DNA from: Bacillota bacterium
GTDB taxonomy: Bacteria; Bacillota; Clostridia; Lachnospirales; Lachnospiraceae
Reading direction: 5' to 3'
Length of the DNA: 64,000 nt
Assembly (NCBI GenBank): GCA_023409535.1
Contig: JAEYGZ010000019.1
Coordinates: 1-64,000, forward strand
Below are positions 52,323-61,610 of the stretch, piece by piece (within the stretch, counting starts at the first letter, position 1; each line of letters begins with the position of its first letter). The position numbers and the translations under genes are program-made. Below the pieces are notes generated by a model that saw only the letters and a list, made by a program, of their open reading frames with translations, ran no database searches and was not told where the DNA came from.

Positions 52323-53221
52323 ACTTTCCATCCCCCTCTGCCCAGTCTTGTTTCTAATTGCTTCAATCCTCCGACCTTATTTATATATTCTTCCTCTGTG
52401 ATGGTGTATACATATTCTTCCAAATACTTTTGGAAGTCTTCTTTTGTATCGGAGTATTTCTGATAATACTCTCCGTGCTCCAGATCAAAATCATATCTGC
52501 AGTCGCAGGAATTCGGATGGGCGCCGTAAGGCGCAGGTACAACAAAGTCTACAAAAAGCTTCGGCAAAACTGTCATGGTAGGTGTTGCGATAATCTCCTC
52601 TTCCGGTACAATTTCTTCCACGCTCATAATTGTGGTTTTCGCACATTTTGCGATATAGATATCCATCTCATTATCCATCATGCGGACTGCATCCAGCTGC
52701 ACATTACCGTACTTATCGGCCCTATGGGCATGAACAATCGAAAAATCCGGATGAAACGCTTCCATAGCCACATATTTTTCTCCAGTAAAAGGGCAGGTAA
52801 TTTCCTTAAATTCAGGATTTTTCATAATCCCGGAATGCAGCGGAGTTTTCGAGATCGCAAAGCTGTTGCCGTAGGCGGCAGCCCTGAATTTATCCATAGC
52901 GCAGGTTTCGCTTAAATCAACATAACGGCACTCCTGATTTTCAACTGCTCTTCTAAAGTTCTTAGCAATTCCCAGATTAAACAAGCCGCAATAGGACGAC
53001 CAGGCTTCTTTTACACATCCGGCACCCATCAGCATGTCAAAATCCATTCCTGCACTCCAGGAATACAAGGTAAGATTCTTCTTTTTCTGTCTGATCATTT
53101 CTCTGACTAGCGACATCGGAGCTTTACGGATCAGGGAACCTCCTATCGCTACCTTTGCTCCGTCCGGAATAAGAGCTATTGCTTCACTGATTGATGTCAA
53201 TTTTGATCTTCTCTCCTGCAT
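52319..53221 (-). CDS. class I CoA-transferase-like alpha subunit
   Basis: The 300-residue GctA/IpdA-like partner of the following gene. Segments KVAIGGSLIRKAPMSLVREM, GCVKEAWSSYCGLFNLGIA and VHAHRADKYGNVQLDAVRMM mark the family. It starts seven bases... after rbsC ends on the same strand, so the transporter and CoA genes are one transcription unit. Substrate unknown; see the beta subunit for the missing catalytic residue. Confidence 0.85.
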   Translation of the reverse strand: MQERRSKLTSISEAIALIPDGAKVAIGGSLIRKAPMSLVREMIRQKKKNLTLYSWSAGMDFDMLMGAGCVKEAWSSYCGLFNLGIAKNFRRAVENQECRYVDLSETCAMDKFRAAAYGNSFAISKTPLHSGIMKNPEFKEITCPFTGEKYVAMEAFHPDFSIVHAHRADKYGNVQLDAVRMMDNEMDIYIAKCAKTTIMSVEEIVPEEEIIATPTMTVLPKLFVDFVVPAPYGAHPNSCDCRYDFDLEHGEYYQKYSDTKEDFQKYLEEYVYTITEEEYINKVGGLKQLETRLGRGGWKV

Positions 53222-53227
53222 TCTACC

Positions 53228-54214
53228 TTACTCCTTCTTCTTCGTATTTCTGCTTCCTTTAATCTTTGACTGAACTACCTCTATATATACGGCAACGACA
53301 ATGACCAAACCTGTTGCAACATACTGCCAATACGGATTAATGCCGATAACGATGAGTCCGACCCTCAATCCGGTTAATAATATTGCTCCAAGGAAGGTTC
53401 CCAGAATCGTTCCGCGTCCGCCTGCCATGCTTGCTCCACCAATTGCAACTGCGGCGATTGCCTGCAATTCGTAACCGTTTGCAGCAGTAGCCTCGGCTGT
53501 TCCGAGCTTGGCATTCAGAATAACGGCTCCAAGTCCGAAGCAGATACCGCCTAATGTATATGCCAGAATTTCAATTTTTTCACATTTAACGCCTGCCAGA
53601 CGGGCAGCTTCCCGGTTACCGCCGATTGCATAAACATAAGTTCCAAATCTTGTATACTTTAAAATAATATGGGTTGCAATTGCACCAATAATGAAGATCA
53701 GAATGGAAGCACGGATCCCTAACGGAAGTTTTCCATAAGCTATATTACGAAAAGCAGGATCCAGATTGCTGACAGGAAAGCCCTCCGTGATTAAGTAAGC
53801 TATACCGCGGAATACATTCATGGTAGCCAGGGTGGCAACAAAGGGTTGTATATGCATTTTTGATATCAAAAAACCGTTAACAGCACCTATGGCACCGCCA
53901 ATGATAAGGGAAGCAAAAATGCAAAGCCAGGGATTAATACCGGCAACAAGCATTTTTGCGGAAATTACCCCGACCAGCGCCACAATGGCGCCGGCGGAGA
54001 GATCAATTCCTCCGGATATGATTGTAAATGCCATACCAAGCGCAAGGACGCCATAAATTGATGACTGATCAACAATATCCTTGATATTTCCAAAACTGAC
54101 ATAGATTGGGTTAAATACTGTAAAGATAATACCCATTAAGAATATACCAAGAACAACACTTAATTCTCTTTCATAACTTTTAATGAAACTACGAATTCTA
54201 TTTTTCTCGTTCAT
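53228..54214 (-). CDS. ribose-type sugar ABC transporter permease
   Basis: A 328-residue RbsC/AraH-type permease with about ten membrane segments. Signatures are AFTIISGGIDLSAGAIVAL, YAIGGNREAARLAGVK and AIAAVAIGGASMAGGRGTI. ATG 54214 shares its A with the rbsA-like stop (TGATG). Imports a monosaccharide or polyol-like substrate with the flanking ATPase and binding protein. Confidence 0.93.
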   Translation of the reverse strand: MNEKNRIRSFIKSYERELSVVLGIFLMGIIFTVFNPIYVSFGNIKDIVDQSSIYGVLALGMAFTIISGGIDLSAGAIVALVGVISAKMLVAGINPWLCIFASLIIGGAIGAVNGFLISKMHIQPFVATLATMNVFRGIAYLITEGFPVSNLDPAFRNIAYGKLPLGIRASILIFIIGAIATHIILKYTRFGTYVYAIGGNREAARLAGVKCEKIEILAYTLGGICFGLGAVILNAKLGTAEATAANGYELQAIAAVAIGGASMAGGRGTILGTFLGAILLTGLRVGLIVIGINPYWQYVATGLVIVVAVYIEVVQSKIKGSRNTKKKE

Positions 54215-55716
54215 CAACCTTTACCCTCCAATGCTAATGTTGCGATCTTTTCTTCCGAAAATTCATCACGATTCAATTCTCCCATAATAAGTCCTGAGCG
54301 CATGATAAAAAGCCTATCGCTCATACCTATCACTTCCGTCATTTCAGAGGAAACCATTATAATGGATTTTCCTTCCCCCACCAGAGTCTCCATTAAATTA
54401 TATATTTCTGCTTTTGCTCCCACATCCACACCTTTCGTGGGTTCATCAAAAATCATGATATCAACATTTGTGGACAGCCATTTTGCCAAAACTACCTTCT
54501 GCTGGTTTCCGCCGGAAAGATTTATCGTTTTAAAATCCGGATTTTCCGGTCTTAAGTCTATCTTTTTACCTACTTTCAGGCAATTCATCCTTCTTTTCTT
54601 ATAGCTGGTAAATTTGGCAGTTTCAAAATGCTCCAAAGCAGGAAGGGCAATATTATCAGAATTGCTCATAACTTTAATGATTCCTTCAGATTTTCTGTTT
54701 TCAGGCAGAAGACCGATCCCATGCTGAATAGCTGAATATGGAGAATTTATCTTCGCTTCCTCCCCATTGATCAGAATTTCACCGCTGGTAATTTTATCAG
54801 CGCCAAAAATTGCTCTCATCACTTCAGTTCTTTTTGCTCCGACTAATCCAAAGAAGCCTAAGATTTCTCCTTTATGTAATTTAAAACTGATATTTTCAAA
54901 TTCGCCGTTTTTTGATAGATTTTTTATTTCAAGCACTACATTGTCATTTTCTAAGCAGGATGGCTTCAGACGTCTGGCAAACATGGAAACGTCCCTGCCA
55001 ACCATACTTTTAATCAGATCTTCCTTTTTAATATTCATTAATTCAAATGTATTAATGTATTTACCATCACGTAAAACCGTCGCTCTGTCAGCCACCTTAA
55101 AGATTTCATCCATTCGATGGCTGACATAAATAATTGTTACTCCCTCTTTTTTCAGCTTATCAATTAATCTGTAAAGTAAATTAGTTTCATCCGTACTAAG
55201 TGAAGCGGTAGGCTCATCAAATGAAATTACTTTTGATTTTGAATAAACGGCTTTTACTATCTGTAACAATTGAATTTGACCAACACTTAAATTTCTGATC
55301 TTATCGGAAGGTTTAATATTTATATTAAGCTTTTTCAATAAATCTTCTGTTTCTTTATACATAGCTCTATAATCCAGCATGGCGGCTTTTGTTTTTTCCA
55401 TACCCAGCATTATATTCTGTGCTACCGTCAAATCCTGAACCATATTTACTTCCTGATGCACCTTAGCTATTCCGAATTTTAATGCCTTGTTGGCATCTTC
55501 AAATTTAATTGTGACTCCATCAAATTTGATTTCACCCTCCGTAGGAATATATACGCCATGGAGAATATTCAGGAGCGTACTTTTACCCGCTCCGTTTTCC
55601 CCTAACAAAGCATGTACTTCCCCCCGTCTGATGGAAAAGCTGACATCATTTAACGCTACACACCCCGGGAATACTTTCGATACATGATTGAATTCAATAT
55701 ACTTTTCGTGCTCCAT
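54214..55716 (-). CDS. ribose-type sugar ABC transporter ATPase (two ATP-binding domains)
   Basis: A 500-residue RbsA/MglA-type protein. Domain 1 has Walker A LLGENGAGKSTLL, an unusual signature LSVGQIQLLQIVKAV, and Walker B VISFDEPTASLS. Domain 2 has the naturally degenerate Walker A (GLVGAKRTEVMRAIFG), signature LSGGNQQKVVLAKWL and IMIFDEPTKGVDVGAKAE. The start at ATG 55716 is chosen because AAGGAG precedes it and a longer frame would include the hairpin at 55738-55765. Confidence 0.93.
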   Translation of the reverse strand: MEHEKYIEFNHVSKVFPGCVALNDVSFSIRRGEVHALLGENGAGKSTLLNILHGVYIPTEGEIKFDGVTIKFEDANKALKFGIAKVHQEVNMVQDLTVAQNIMLGMEKTKAAMLDYRAMYKETEDLLKKLNINIKPSDKIRNLSVGQIQLLQIVKAVYSKSKVISFDEPTASLSTDETNLLYRLIDKLKKEGVTIIYVSHRMDEIFKVADRATVLRDGKYINTFELMNIKKEDLIKSMVGRDVSMFARRLKPSCLENDNVVLEIKNLSKNGEFENISFKLHKGEILGFFGLVGAKRTEVMRAIFGADKITSGEILINGEEAKINSPYSAIQHGIGLLPENRKSEGIIKVMSNSDNIALPALEHFETAKFTSYKKRRMNCLKVGKKIDLRPENPDFKTINLSGGNQQKVVLAKWLSTNVDIMIFDEPTKGVDVGAKAEIYNLMETLVGEGKSIIMVSSEMTEVIGMSDRLFIMRSGLIMGELNRDEFSEEKIATLALEGKG

Positions 55717-55737
55717 TATTAGCATCTTCTCCTTTTC

Positions 55738-55765
55738 GTGTGGGACAGAAGTTTCTGTCCCACAC
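55738..55765 (-). promoter_or_regulatory. hairpin between binding-protein and ATPase genes
   Basis: A 12-bp perfect stem (GTGTGGGACAGA facing TCTGTCCCACAC) with a four-base loop and no T run. As at 27553, it follows the binding-protein gene and probably lets that protein be made in excess over the membrane parts. Confidence 0.7.
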
Positions 55766-55795
55766 AAGATTAACTATCTCATACAACCATAATGA

Positions 55796-56983
55796 TTATT
55801 TTACAAGCGTATATTCAAGGTCTGTCCAATTTATAATATCCGCTGCTTCAGCATCTGCATTTGCCGTATCTATGATACCGAAGGGGCCCCATATTCTATT
55901 CGGAACTTCCTGTCCGGCCATAGCTCTGAACGCAACATTCAAGGCTACCTTTCCAAGATAGTACGAATACTGGTTACAGGTACAGCTGATTTCGCCTTTT
56001 TTAATTGATTCAATTGCCTCTTTTGTTCCGTCAACACCACCAACCAATATTTGTCCAACCTTATCGGCTGCTTTTATGGATTCGATTGAGCCTAATGCCA
56101 TAGTATCATTGTTACAAAAAATTGCTTTTAAATCCGGATGAGCTTTCAATAAGGTATCTGTTACATCCTTTGCTTTCGCTCTGTCCCAGTCGGCATTCTG
56201 TATATCAACCAATTTCATATTACTTTGCGGATTCTCCTCAATATAAGCTTTAAATCCTGCCGTACGGTCACGGGCGGAAGGATTATTTGCAATTCCCATG
56301 ATAATTGCTACTTCTCCGCCTTCATCACTAATCTTTTCATCAAAATACTGAGCAACTGCCTTTCCCGATGCATAGGAACTGAGTCCCACAAAATTAGGCA
56401 CATAGGGATTACTATCATATGCTACGGACAGAGTAACGACAGGGATGCCTGCATCCTGGGCAGCTTCAATCCCGGGAACCAGATTGGAATCGGAAATAGG
56501 ACCACATACGATTACGTCATATTTCTTATTTACCATGTCATTCATGATAGCCAGCTGACCTTCCTGATCGGTTTCCGTCTGGCCTGCACGGATATCAACG
56601 GTTATCTTATAACCCTCGCTTTTTAATCTGTCGACTTCCTCATTGATACCATTATACATAGAAACCCAATATTCATTTTCCAGAGATTTCATAATAAATC
56701 CAACCTTGACCTCTTTATCAGGGATCGGACACGGACCGATAATATCTTTTATCTCCTGGAAAAAATATGCTCCGCCAGGGAAGCTCGGATCATTTGTCTG
56801 CTTCTCTACAGAACTGAAATCAAATTGAGTCACCAGATCCGAAACAGCCTTTGTCACCTCCGCAGCAGACGTCGGAGCTGCTGTCACAGTCTCATTTGAT
56901 TTTTCATCGGATGATTTGCTACACCCAGCCAATAAGCCCATAAACATTGAAATACAAATTAATGCTGCCAATAACTTTTTCAT
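55796..56983 (-). CDS. sugar-binding lipoprotein (RbsB-like)
   Basis: A 395-residue lipoprotein with lipobox LLAGC (Cys21), a Ser/Thr/Ala-rich linker, then a type I periplasmic-binding fold: VKVGFIMKSLENEYWVSMYN, DVIVCGPISDSNLVPGIEAA, ALGSIESIKAADKVGQILVG, GVDGTKEAIE. The N-terminal linker makes it longer than classic RbsB. AGGAGGG lies before the ATG. It captures the substrate of the cluster; the ligand (pentose, polyol or similar) is not shown by sequence. Confidence 0.92.
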   Translation of the reverse strand: MKKLLAALICISMFMGLLAGCSKSSDEKSNETVTAAPTSAAEVTKAVSDLVTQFDFSSVEKQTNDPSFPGGAYFFQEIKDIIGPCPIPDKEVKVGFIMKSLENEYWVSMYNGINEEVDRLKSEGYKITVDIRAGQTETDQEGQLAIMNDMVNKKYDVIVCGPISDSNLVPGIEAAQDAGIPVVTLSVAYDSNPYVPNFVGLSSYASGKAVAQYFDEKISDEGGEVAIIMGIANNPSARDRTAGFKAYIEENPQSNMKLVDIQNADWDRAKAKDVTDTLLKAHPDLKAIFCNNDTMALGSIESIKAADKVGQILVGGVDGTKEAIESIKKGEISCTCNQYSYYLGKVALNVAFRAMAGQEVPNRIWGPFGIIDTANADAEAADIINWTDLEYTLVK

Positions 56984-57082
56984 TTCAATACCCTCCTAGT
57001 AATTTTTCATTATATAAAACTGAATATTTATACTTCATAAAACGTGCACTTATTTTATTCCGTATAAATTTCAATTGTATAT

Positions 57083-58261
57083 CTATATAACATTCTTTTC
57101 TTTCATTCGCTGTATCTCTGCTTCAGAAAAGCCAAGCTGTTGATATATCTCTTCATTATGCTCTCCCAGATTCGGGGGTCCAAGGGTCAGTGCAGGCGGC
57201 GTATCGGATAAATCAACCGGAAACCCCTGTACCGGAATCTTTCCTATTCCTTTCACCGGTACTTCAATAATCTGATTATTACTTTGCACCTGCGGTAATC
57301 TTATAAAATCGGAAATCGATAATACCGGTGCGCTGGGAATTCCCAATGCATTGAGTTCATTCACAATATCCTCCCTGTTTTTTGTCTGAACCCATTCCTG
57401 AACATAGGCATTCACTTCCGTATAATGTTTAAAACGGTCATTATTGGTTAAAAATCTGGGATCACTGATCAAATCCTTCCTGCCAATATGCTCCGCAAGG
57501 CGTTCCCAATGACTTTGCATAGCTGCAATAACATACACATAATCGTCTTTTGCCTTGAAGCATCCGACAGGAGCAGTATTTTTATCCAGATTACCCGTAC
57601 GTGTTCTTGTCTTATGTAAAACGATATCTTCCGGGACTGCATCAACTAAGATGGACATTGCTGAATTCAATAAAGATGCTTCCACTTTCTGCCCGACACC
57701 CGTCTTTTCTCTTGCAATCAAAGCCATTGAAGTCGCAAAGGCCGCGTATGCAGCTGTGATATAGTCAATAACAAAAGAACCGGCTAAATAAGGCTCTCCT
57801 TCCGGTGATCCCGTCATATTCATCAGACCGCCCATCGCCTGCAGAATATAATCAAAGCCGGGATACCCCGCCATTGGGCCGTTCTGTCCAAATCCGGATA
57901 TTGATACCAAAATCGCCCTTGGATTCAGTTGATGAATCGTGTCCCAGTTAAAACCCATCTTTTCAAAGGTACCCGGTTTAAAATTCTGGATAATAACATC
58001 TGCATCCTGAAACAGTCTTGTCAGAATTTCTTTCGCTTCCTCACTTCGAAACTGCAGAGTAATCGACTTTTTATTTCTGTTCATAACCATATTATAAAAG
58101 CCAAACCCGTTGATTGAAGGTTCAAAATGCCTGTTTGGTTCTCCGTCCGGTGTCTCAACTTTTATTACCTCCGCACCCATATCACCTAATAATTCTCCGC
58201 AATATGGACCGGATATATATCTTGATAAATCTATTACCCGTATTCCATCTAATGCTTGCAT
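57083..58261 (-). CDS. class III CoA-transferase (CaiB/BaiF family), second copy
   Basis: A 392-residue CoA-transferase related to the one at 50302 but clearly diverged. Segments GIRVIDLSRYISGPYCGELL, VIIQNFKPGTFEKMG, SISGFGQNGPMAGYPGFD and catalytic-type D166 in FVIDYITAAYAAFA. It lies between the ThDP enzyme (39 bases upstream) and the binding-protein gene (about 100 bases downstream), all on one strand. Position beside the ThDP enzyme suggests it acts on that enzyme's product or substrate. Substrate unknown. Confidence 0.9.
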   Translation of the reverse strand: MQALDGIRVIDLSRYISGPYCGELLGDMGAEVIKVETPDGEPNRHFEPSINGFGFYNMVMNRNKKSITLQFRSEEAKEILTRLFQDADVIIQNFKPGTFEKMGFNWDTIHQLNPRAILVSISGFGQNGPMAGYPGFDYILQAMGGLMNMTGSPEGEPYLAGSFVIDYITAAYAAFATSMALIAREKTGVGQKVEASLLNSAMSILVDAVPEDIVLHKTRTRTGNLDKNTAPVGCFKAKDDYVYVIAAMQSHWERLAEHIGRKDLISDPRFLTNNDRFKHYTEVNAYVQEWVQTKNREDIVNELNALGIPSAPVLSISDFIRLPQVQSNNQIIEVPVKGIGKIPVQGFPVDLSDTPPALTLGPPNLGEHNEEIYQQLGFSEAEIQRMKEKNVI

Positions 58262-58300
58262 ATGATTTCTCCTTTATGTGGGCAACATACCAAAGCTAAT

Positions 58301-59959
58301 TTAGATTGCTTCCGGCCATACTGTAAAATTACCATCCAGCTTGACTTCGATCATATATGGTTTACCGCTGGCCCTGGCTGCAGCAAAGGCATCCTTTAAT
58401 TCGCTGGCCTTTCTGATAACCATACCGTCAAGCCCCAGAACTTCGGCAACCTTTACATAATCAATATCCGGGAAATCAACTCCGGTATATCTGCCTTCCC
58501 CCATTTTGAATAATTCTTCCTGTTTGATATTACCGTAGGCGGAATCATTAACAAGAAGTACAATGATCGGCAAACCTTCTCTTCCGATCGTTTCAAGGTC
58601 TCCGAGCGTCATACCCAGAGATCCGTCTCCCAGCAATGCAATAACCTCCTTATCAGGATAGGCTTCCTTACAACCTAAGGCAGCACCTAATGCAAATCCC
58701 ATGTTTCCGAAATTAACGGGTTTCATATAAGTGGTTCCTTTCGGGAAGTTAGTCAAATGGGTCCACGCTCCCGGATTTCCGGCATCCACCACAAACACGC
58801 TGTTTTCTTTTAATAATTTCCCAAGCTCCATATGTAAAGCAATCGGAGGAACCGGTGTTGCATTAACATCCATGATAGGTCCCTGGAGAACATTCTTCCT
58901 CCACTCTTCCTTCTTGTCAAAAACATAATCCCTATAGGAAGAATTCCCTTTATGTTGCTCCTTCTTCAAAGCATTGATCAGTTTCCTCAAAGAGGCTTTT
59001 GCATCGCCGACAACACCGGTTGCTACAGGATAATGTCTTCCGATATTTTCAGGAATAATATCAAACTGGATCACATTCTTTGCTTTAATTTCCCATCTGT
59101 TCGTGCTGATAGCCGTAAGAGTCGACCCTATTACTACCACACAGTCCGCTTCCTCAATTGCCGCTTTTGTCACATTGCTTCCATGTCTGGAACGGGGTCC
59201 GACCAAATTAGCAAAGCTGCTTTCAATCGCACCAATGCCGTTATAGGTACATACAATCGGAGCACATAGAATACTTGACAGTTCTTTTACCTCTTCTGCA
59301 GCTTTTGCTATTTTAACGCCGTTTCCAATCCAAAGACATATTTTTTTGTTCGCCCTGATTACATCCAGCGCTTTATCAATCGAGCTGTCGCATGCAATGC
59401 TTTCCGGCATGACACAATAACTGTCCGGATTCTCATAGTGATATTCCGCCTCCTGGTTTTCCACAACATCACGGTACAGATCTACAACGACAGGACCGGG
59501 TCTTCCCGTTTTTGCAACCCTGTAAGCTTCTCTCATAGCCCATTGAACAGCAGAAGCATCTCTTACCGGTATATATTTTTTGCAAATGCTTTGGAACAAA
59601 AGCTCGTGATCACTTTCCTGTGCGTCGCCCTTGCCTGCATCCGGAAGCTTGTTCTGGAACACAAGTGCAATGACCGGGCTTGAATCTCTTAAAGCACCGC
59701 CCAGTCCGGTAATCAGATTGGTAGCTCCAGGTCCGGTGGTGGCAAGGCATATTCCGGGTTCTCCGGTCATTCTGCCCCATCCGTCCGCTGCACAGGCTGC
59801 TCCGTTTTCATGTCTTGTATGTACAAATTTTATATTTGTATCAATTAACGGGTCAGTTACATATAAGGTCTGCCCACCAGGAACACCAAAAACAACTTTT
59901 GCATTAAATTCTTCCAATACTTTAACAACAAGCTCTCCTCCACGTAATAAGTTATTCAT
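58301..59959 (-). CDS. thiamine-diphosphate-dependent enzyme (acetolactate synthase-like)
   Basis: A 552-residue ThDP enzyme with the three usual domains. The cofactor-activating glutamate is E51 in THRHENGAACAADGWG-type sequence (TRHENGAACAADGWGR), and the ThDP/Mg motif runs from GDG (444-446) to N471-D472. The family includes acetolactate synthase, glyoxylate carboligase, oxalyl-CoA decarboxylase and cyclic-dione hydrolases; sequence alone does not pick one. Being between a sugar kinase and CoA-transferases, and with no small regulatory subunit nearby, it is probably catabolic. The start at 59959 has GGAGG nine bases upstream. Confidence 0.85.
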   Translation of the reverse strand: MNNLLRGGELVVKVLEEFNAKVVFGVPGGQTLYVTDPLIDTNIKFVHTRHENGAACAADGWGRMTGEPGICLATTGPGATNLITGLGGALRDSSPVIALVFQNKLPDAGKGDAQESDHELLFQSICKKYIPVRDASAVQWAMREAYRVAKTGRPGPVVVDLYRDVVENQEAEYHYENPDSYCVMPESIACDSSIDKALDVIRANKKICLWIGNGVKIAKAAEEVKELSSILCAPIVCTYNGIGAIESSFANLVGPRSRHGSNVTKAAIEEADCVVVIGSTLTAISTNRWEIKAKNVIQFDIIPENIGRHYPVATGVVGDAKASLRKLINALKKEQHKGNSSYRDYVFDKKEEWRKNVLQGPIMDVNATPVPPIALHMELGKLLKENSVFVVDAGNPGAWTHLTNFPKGTTYMKPVNFGNMGFALGAALGCKEAYPDKEVIALLGDGSLGMTLGDLETIGREGLPIIVLLVNDSAYGNIKQEELFKMGEGRYTGVDFPDIDYVKVAEVLGLDGMVIRKASELKDAFAAARASGKPYMIEVKLDGNFTVWPEAI

Positions 59960-60041
59960 TTTGTACTTCCTCCATTTCATTTTTAATACAATTATAATAC
60001 TATTTTAACAAGATTTTGTCAATATTATTTTTTATGAATAA

Positions 60042-60089
60042 AAAATGTCTTATAATAATATTAAATATAATATAATTATAAGACATTTT
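60042..60089. terminator. perfect 15-bp inverted repeat after the FGGY kinase gene
   Basis: AAAATGTCTTATAAT (60042-60056) faces ATTATAAGACATTTT (60075-60089), followed on the minus strand by a T run. It can be an AT-rich terminator between the kinase and ThDP genes, or an operator: TGTCTTATAA resembles a TGTCTATAAG segment in the gntR leader near 62512-62526. Confidence 0.6.
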
Positions 60090-60119
60090 GTATTAACTAT
60101 ATAACTGATATAATAATGA

Positions 60120-61553
60120 CTAGTATAGCTCGGCTATTTTATCATGCAGCTCCATATATCTCCGATATAACGAATCATAGCTTTCTTTTAATTCAGGCCT
60201 CGCATGGAACATTTTCTTCATACCTATTTTGGGTAAGGTGTCTAATTTAGTTCCTGTTGCAAGCATGACGAGAAGACATGCGCCGATCATTGATGCTTCC
60301 CCTATGGAAGAACGTGCGATATCCACACCTGTGATATCTGCTTTCATCTGAAGCCATAAATCGCTTTTGGAACCTCCGCCGATGGCAATGATCCGGTTAA
60401 ACTTAACGCCTGCCTTCCGGCCCAGTTCTGCGCATCTTCTGATCGTATATCCGTTTGATTCCATCGCAGCCCGGAACAGGTTTTCCGCTTTATGACGGTG
60501 TTCCAGTCCTATTATCGTACCTCTCATCTGTGGAGTCCAGAACGGAGTCCTTTCCCCTGCAAGAGTCGGTAGAAAAATGACGCCATCGCTGCCGGCCTGC
60601 ACTGTTTCGGCAAGTTCGTCCATCTGTCCGATATCCGAGCTTTTATTCATGATTTGTTTCAGCATCCAGTCCAGGGTTCCTCCGTACATTCCCATGGGGC
60701 CACCGATTAACCATAATCCCGGAAACACATGCGGATTTACAATCAGCGATTTTGTTGTATCGAGGGATAGCTTGTCCTCTACCATAAAGAAGACATCCGT
60801 TGTTCCCATTACGCTTACTGCCAAGCCCGCTTCAATAGCACCTGCACCGAGAATTCCCGTTGAACCGTCCACGCTTCCCGCAGCTACCGGCGTGCTTCTG
60901 GAAATACCTATTCCTACTGAAATATCTTCCCGTACCTTTCCAACAATTTCATACGGATACATTAATCCAGCCAATTTTATACTGTCTAATCCGGCATAAT
61001 CGAGAATATCCTGGCTCCAGGTCTTCTTCTTAATGTCATACAGCATGGTATAACAGGCACTTGTATGATCAATGGCCGCCATTCCGGTCAATTTCATATT
61101 GATAAAGTCTTTCAGAGATAGGAACCATCTCATTTTATCGTATCTCTCTTTATGCTTCCTTTTTAATTGCAGAAGCTTAAATACGGACAACTCCGAACTG
61201 ATGCATCGGCCGCTGACCGGATAAATGATATCATCCGAAAATTTTGACCTGAATTCATCACATTCCTCCTTGCATTGGTGCATATAGGTATAACATGGAG
61301 TTACGGCATTACCGCGTTCATCCACGCCAACCCAGCCCAGAAGCGCGGATACCGCAATACCTTCTATCTCAGCAGGATATGACTCTGTGACTGCCTTCAT
61401 CATTTGATATACCTTTTGCCACTCATCTTCCGCATCAAAACAAACATCCGCGCTGCGCCTGAATACTTTTGAATTTGCTATTTCCAGCTTTTCATTGATA
61501 ATTGCTGCACGTAATGAGCTAGTTCCTATGTCGATTATCAAGTAGTCTTTCAT
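60120..61553 (-). CDS. FGGY-family carbohydrate kinase
   Basis: Phosphorylates a sugar, sugar acid or polyol with ATP. The 477-residue protein has the N-terminal phosphate loop IIDIGTSSLRAAIINEK, a substrate-side GWVGVDERGNAV, GSVDGSTGILGAGAIEAG and the C-terminal ATP motif IAIGGGSKSDLWLQMKADIT. Length is normal. GGAGG lies before ATG 61553. Substrates in the family are diverse (xylulose, gluconate, erythritol, ribulose), so I make no choice. It follows gntR and precedes the ThDP enzyme, fitting the first intracellular step. Confidence 0.88.
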   Translation of the reverse strand: MKDYLIIDIGTSSLRAAIINEKLEIANSKVFRRSADVCFDAEDEWQKVYQMMKAVTESYPAEIEGIAVSALLGWVGVDERGNAVTPCYTYMHQCKEECDEFRSKFSDDIIYPVSGRCISSELSVFKLLQLKRKHKERYDKMRWFLSLKDFINMKLTGMAAIDHTSACYTMLYDIKKKTWSQDILDYAGLDSIKLAGLMYPYEIVGKVREDISVGIGISRSTPVAAGSVDGSTGILGAGAIEAGLAVSVMGTTDVFFMVEDKLSLDTTKSLIVNPHVFPGLWLIGGPMGMYGGTLDWMLKQIMNKSSDIGQMDELAETVQAGSDGVIFLPTLAGERTPFWTPQMRGTIIGLEHRHKAENLFRAAMESNGYTIRRCAELGRKAGVKFNRIIAIGGGSKSDLWLQMKADITGVDIARSSIGEASMIGACLLVMLATGTKLDTLPKIGMKKMFHARPELKESYDSLYRRYMELHDKIAELY

Positions 61554-61610
61554 CTGTTCCTCCATTACGGTGTATGGATCGATAAAACATCTGCTGCATT
61601 CATTTTTCAG

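Noticed and set aside
55717..55767. An extended start for the ribose-type ATPase at 55767.
   Set aside because: It would translate the hairpin at 55738-55765 and place the ribosome site inside the gene.
57083..59959. Oxalate degradation (formyl-CoA transferase plus oxalyl-CoA decarboxylase).
   Set aside because: The ThDP protein reads more like acetolactate synthase, and oxalate would not need an FGGY kinase or a ribose-type transporter. Phylogeny could reopen this.
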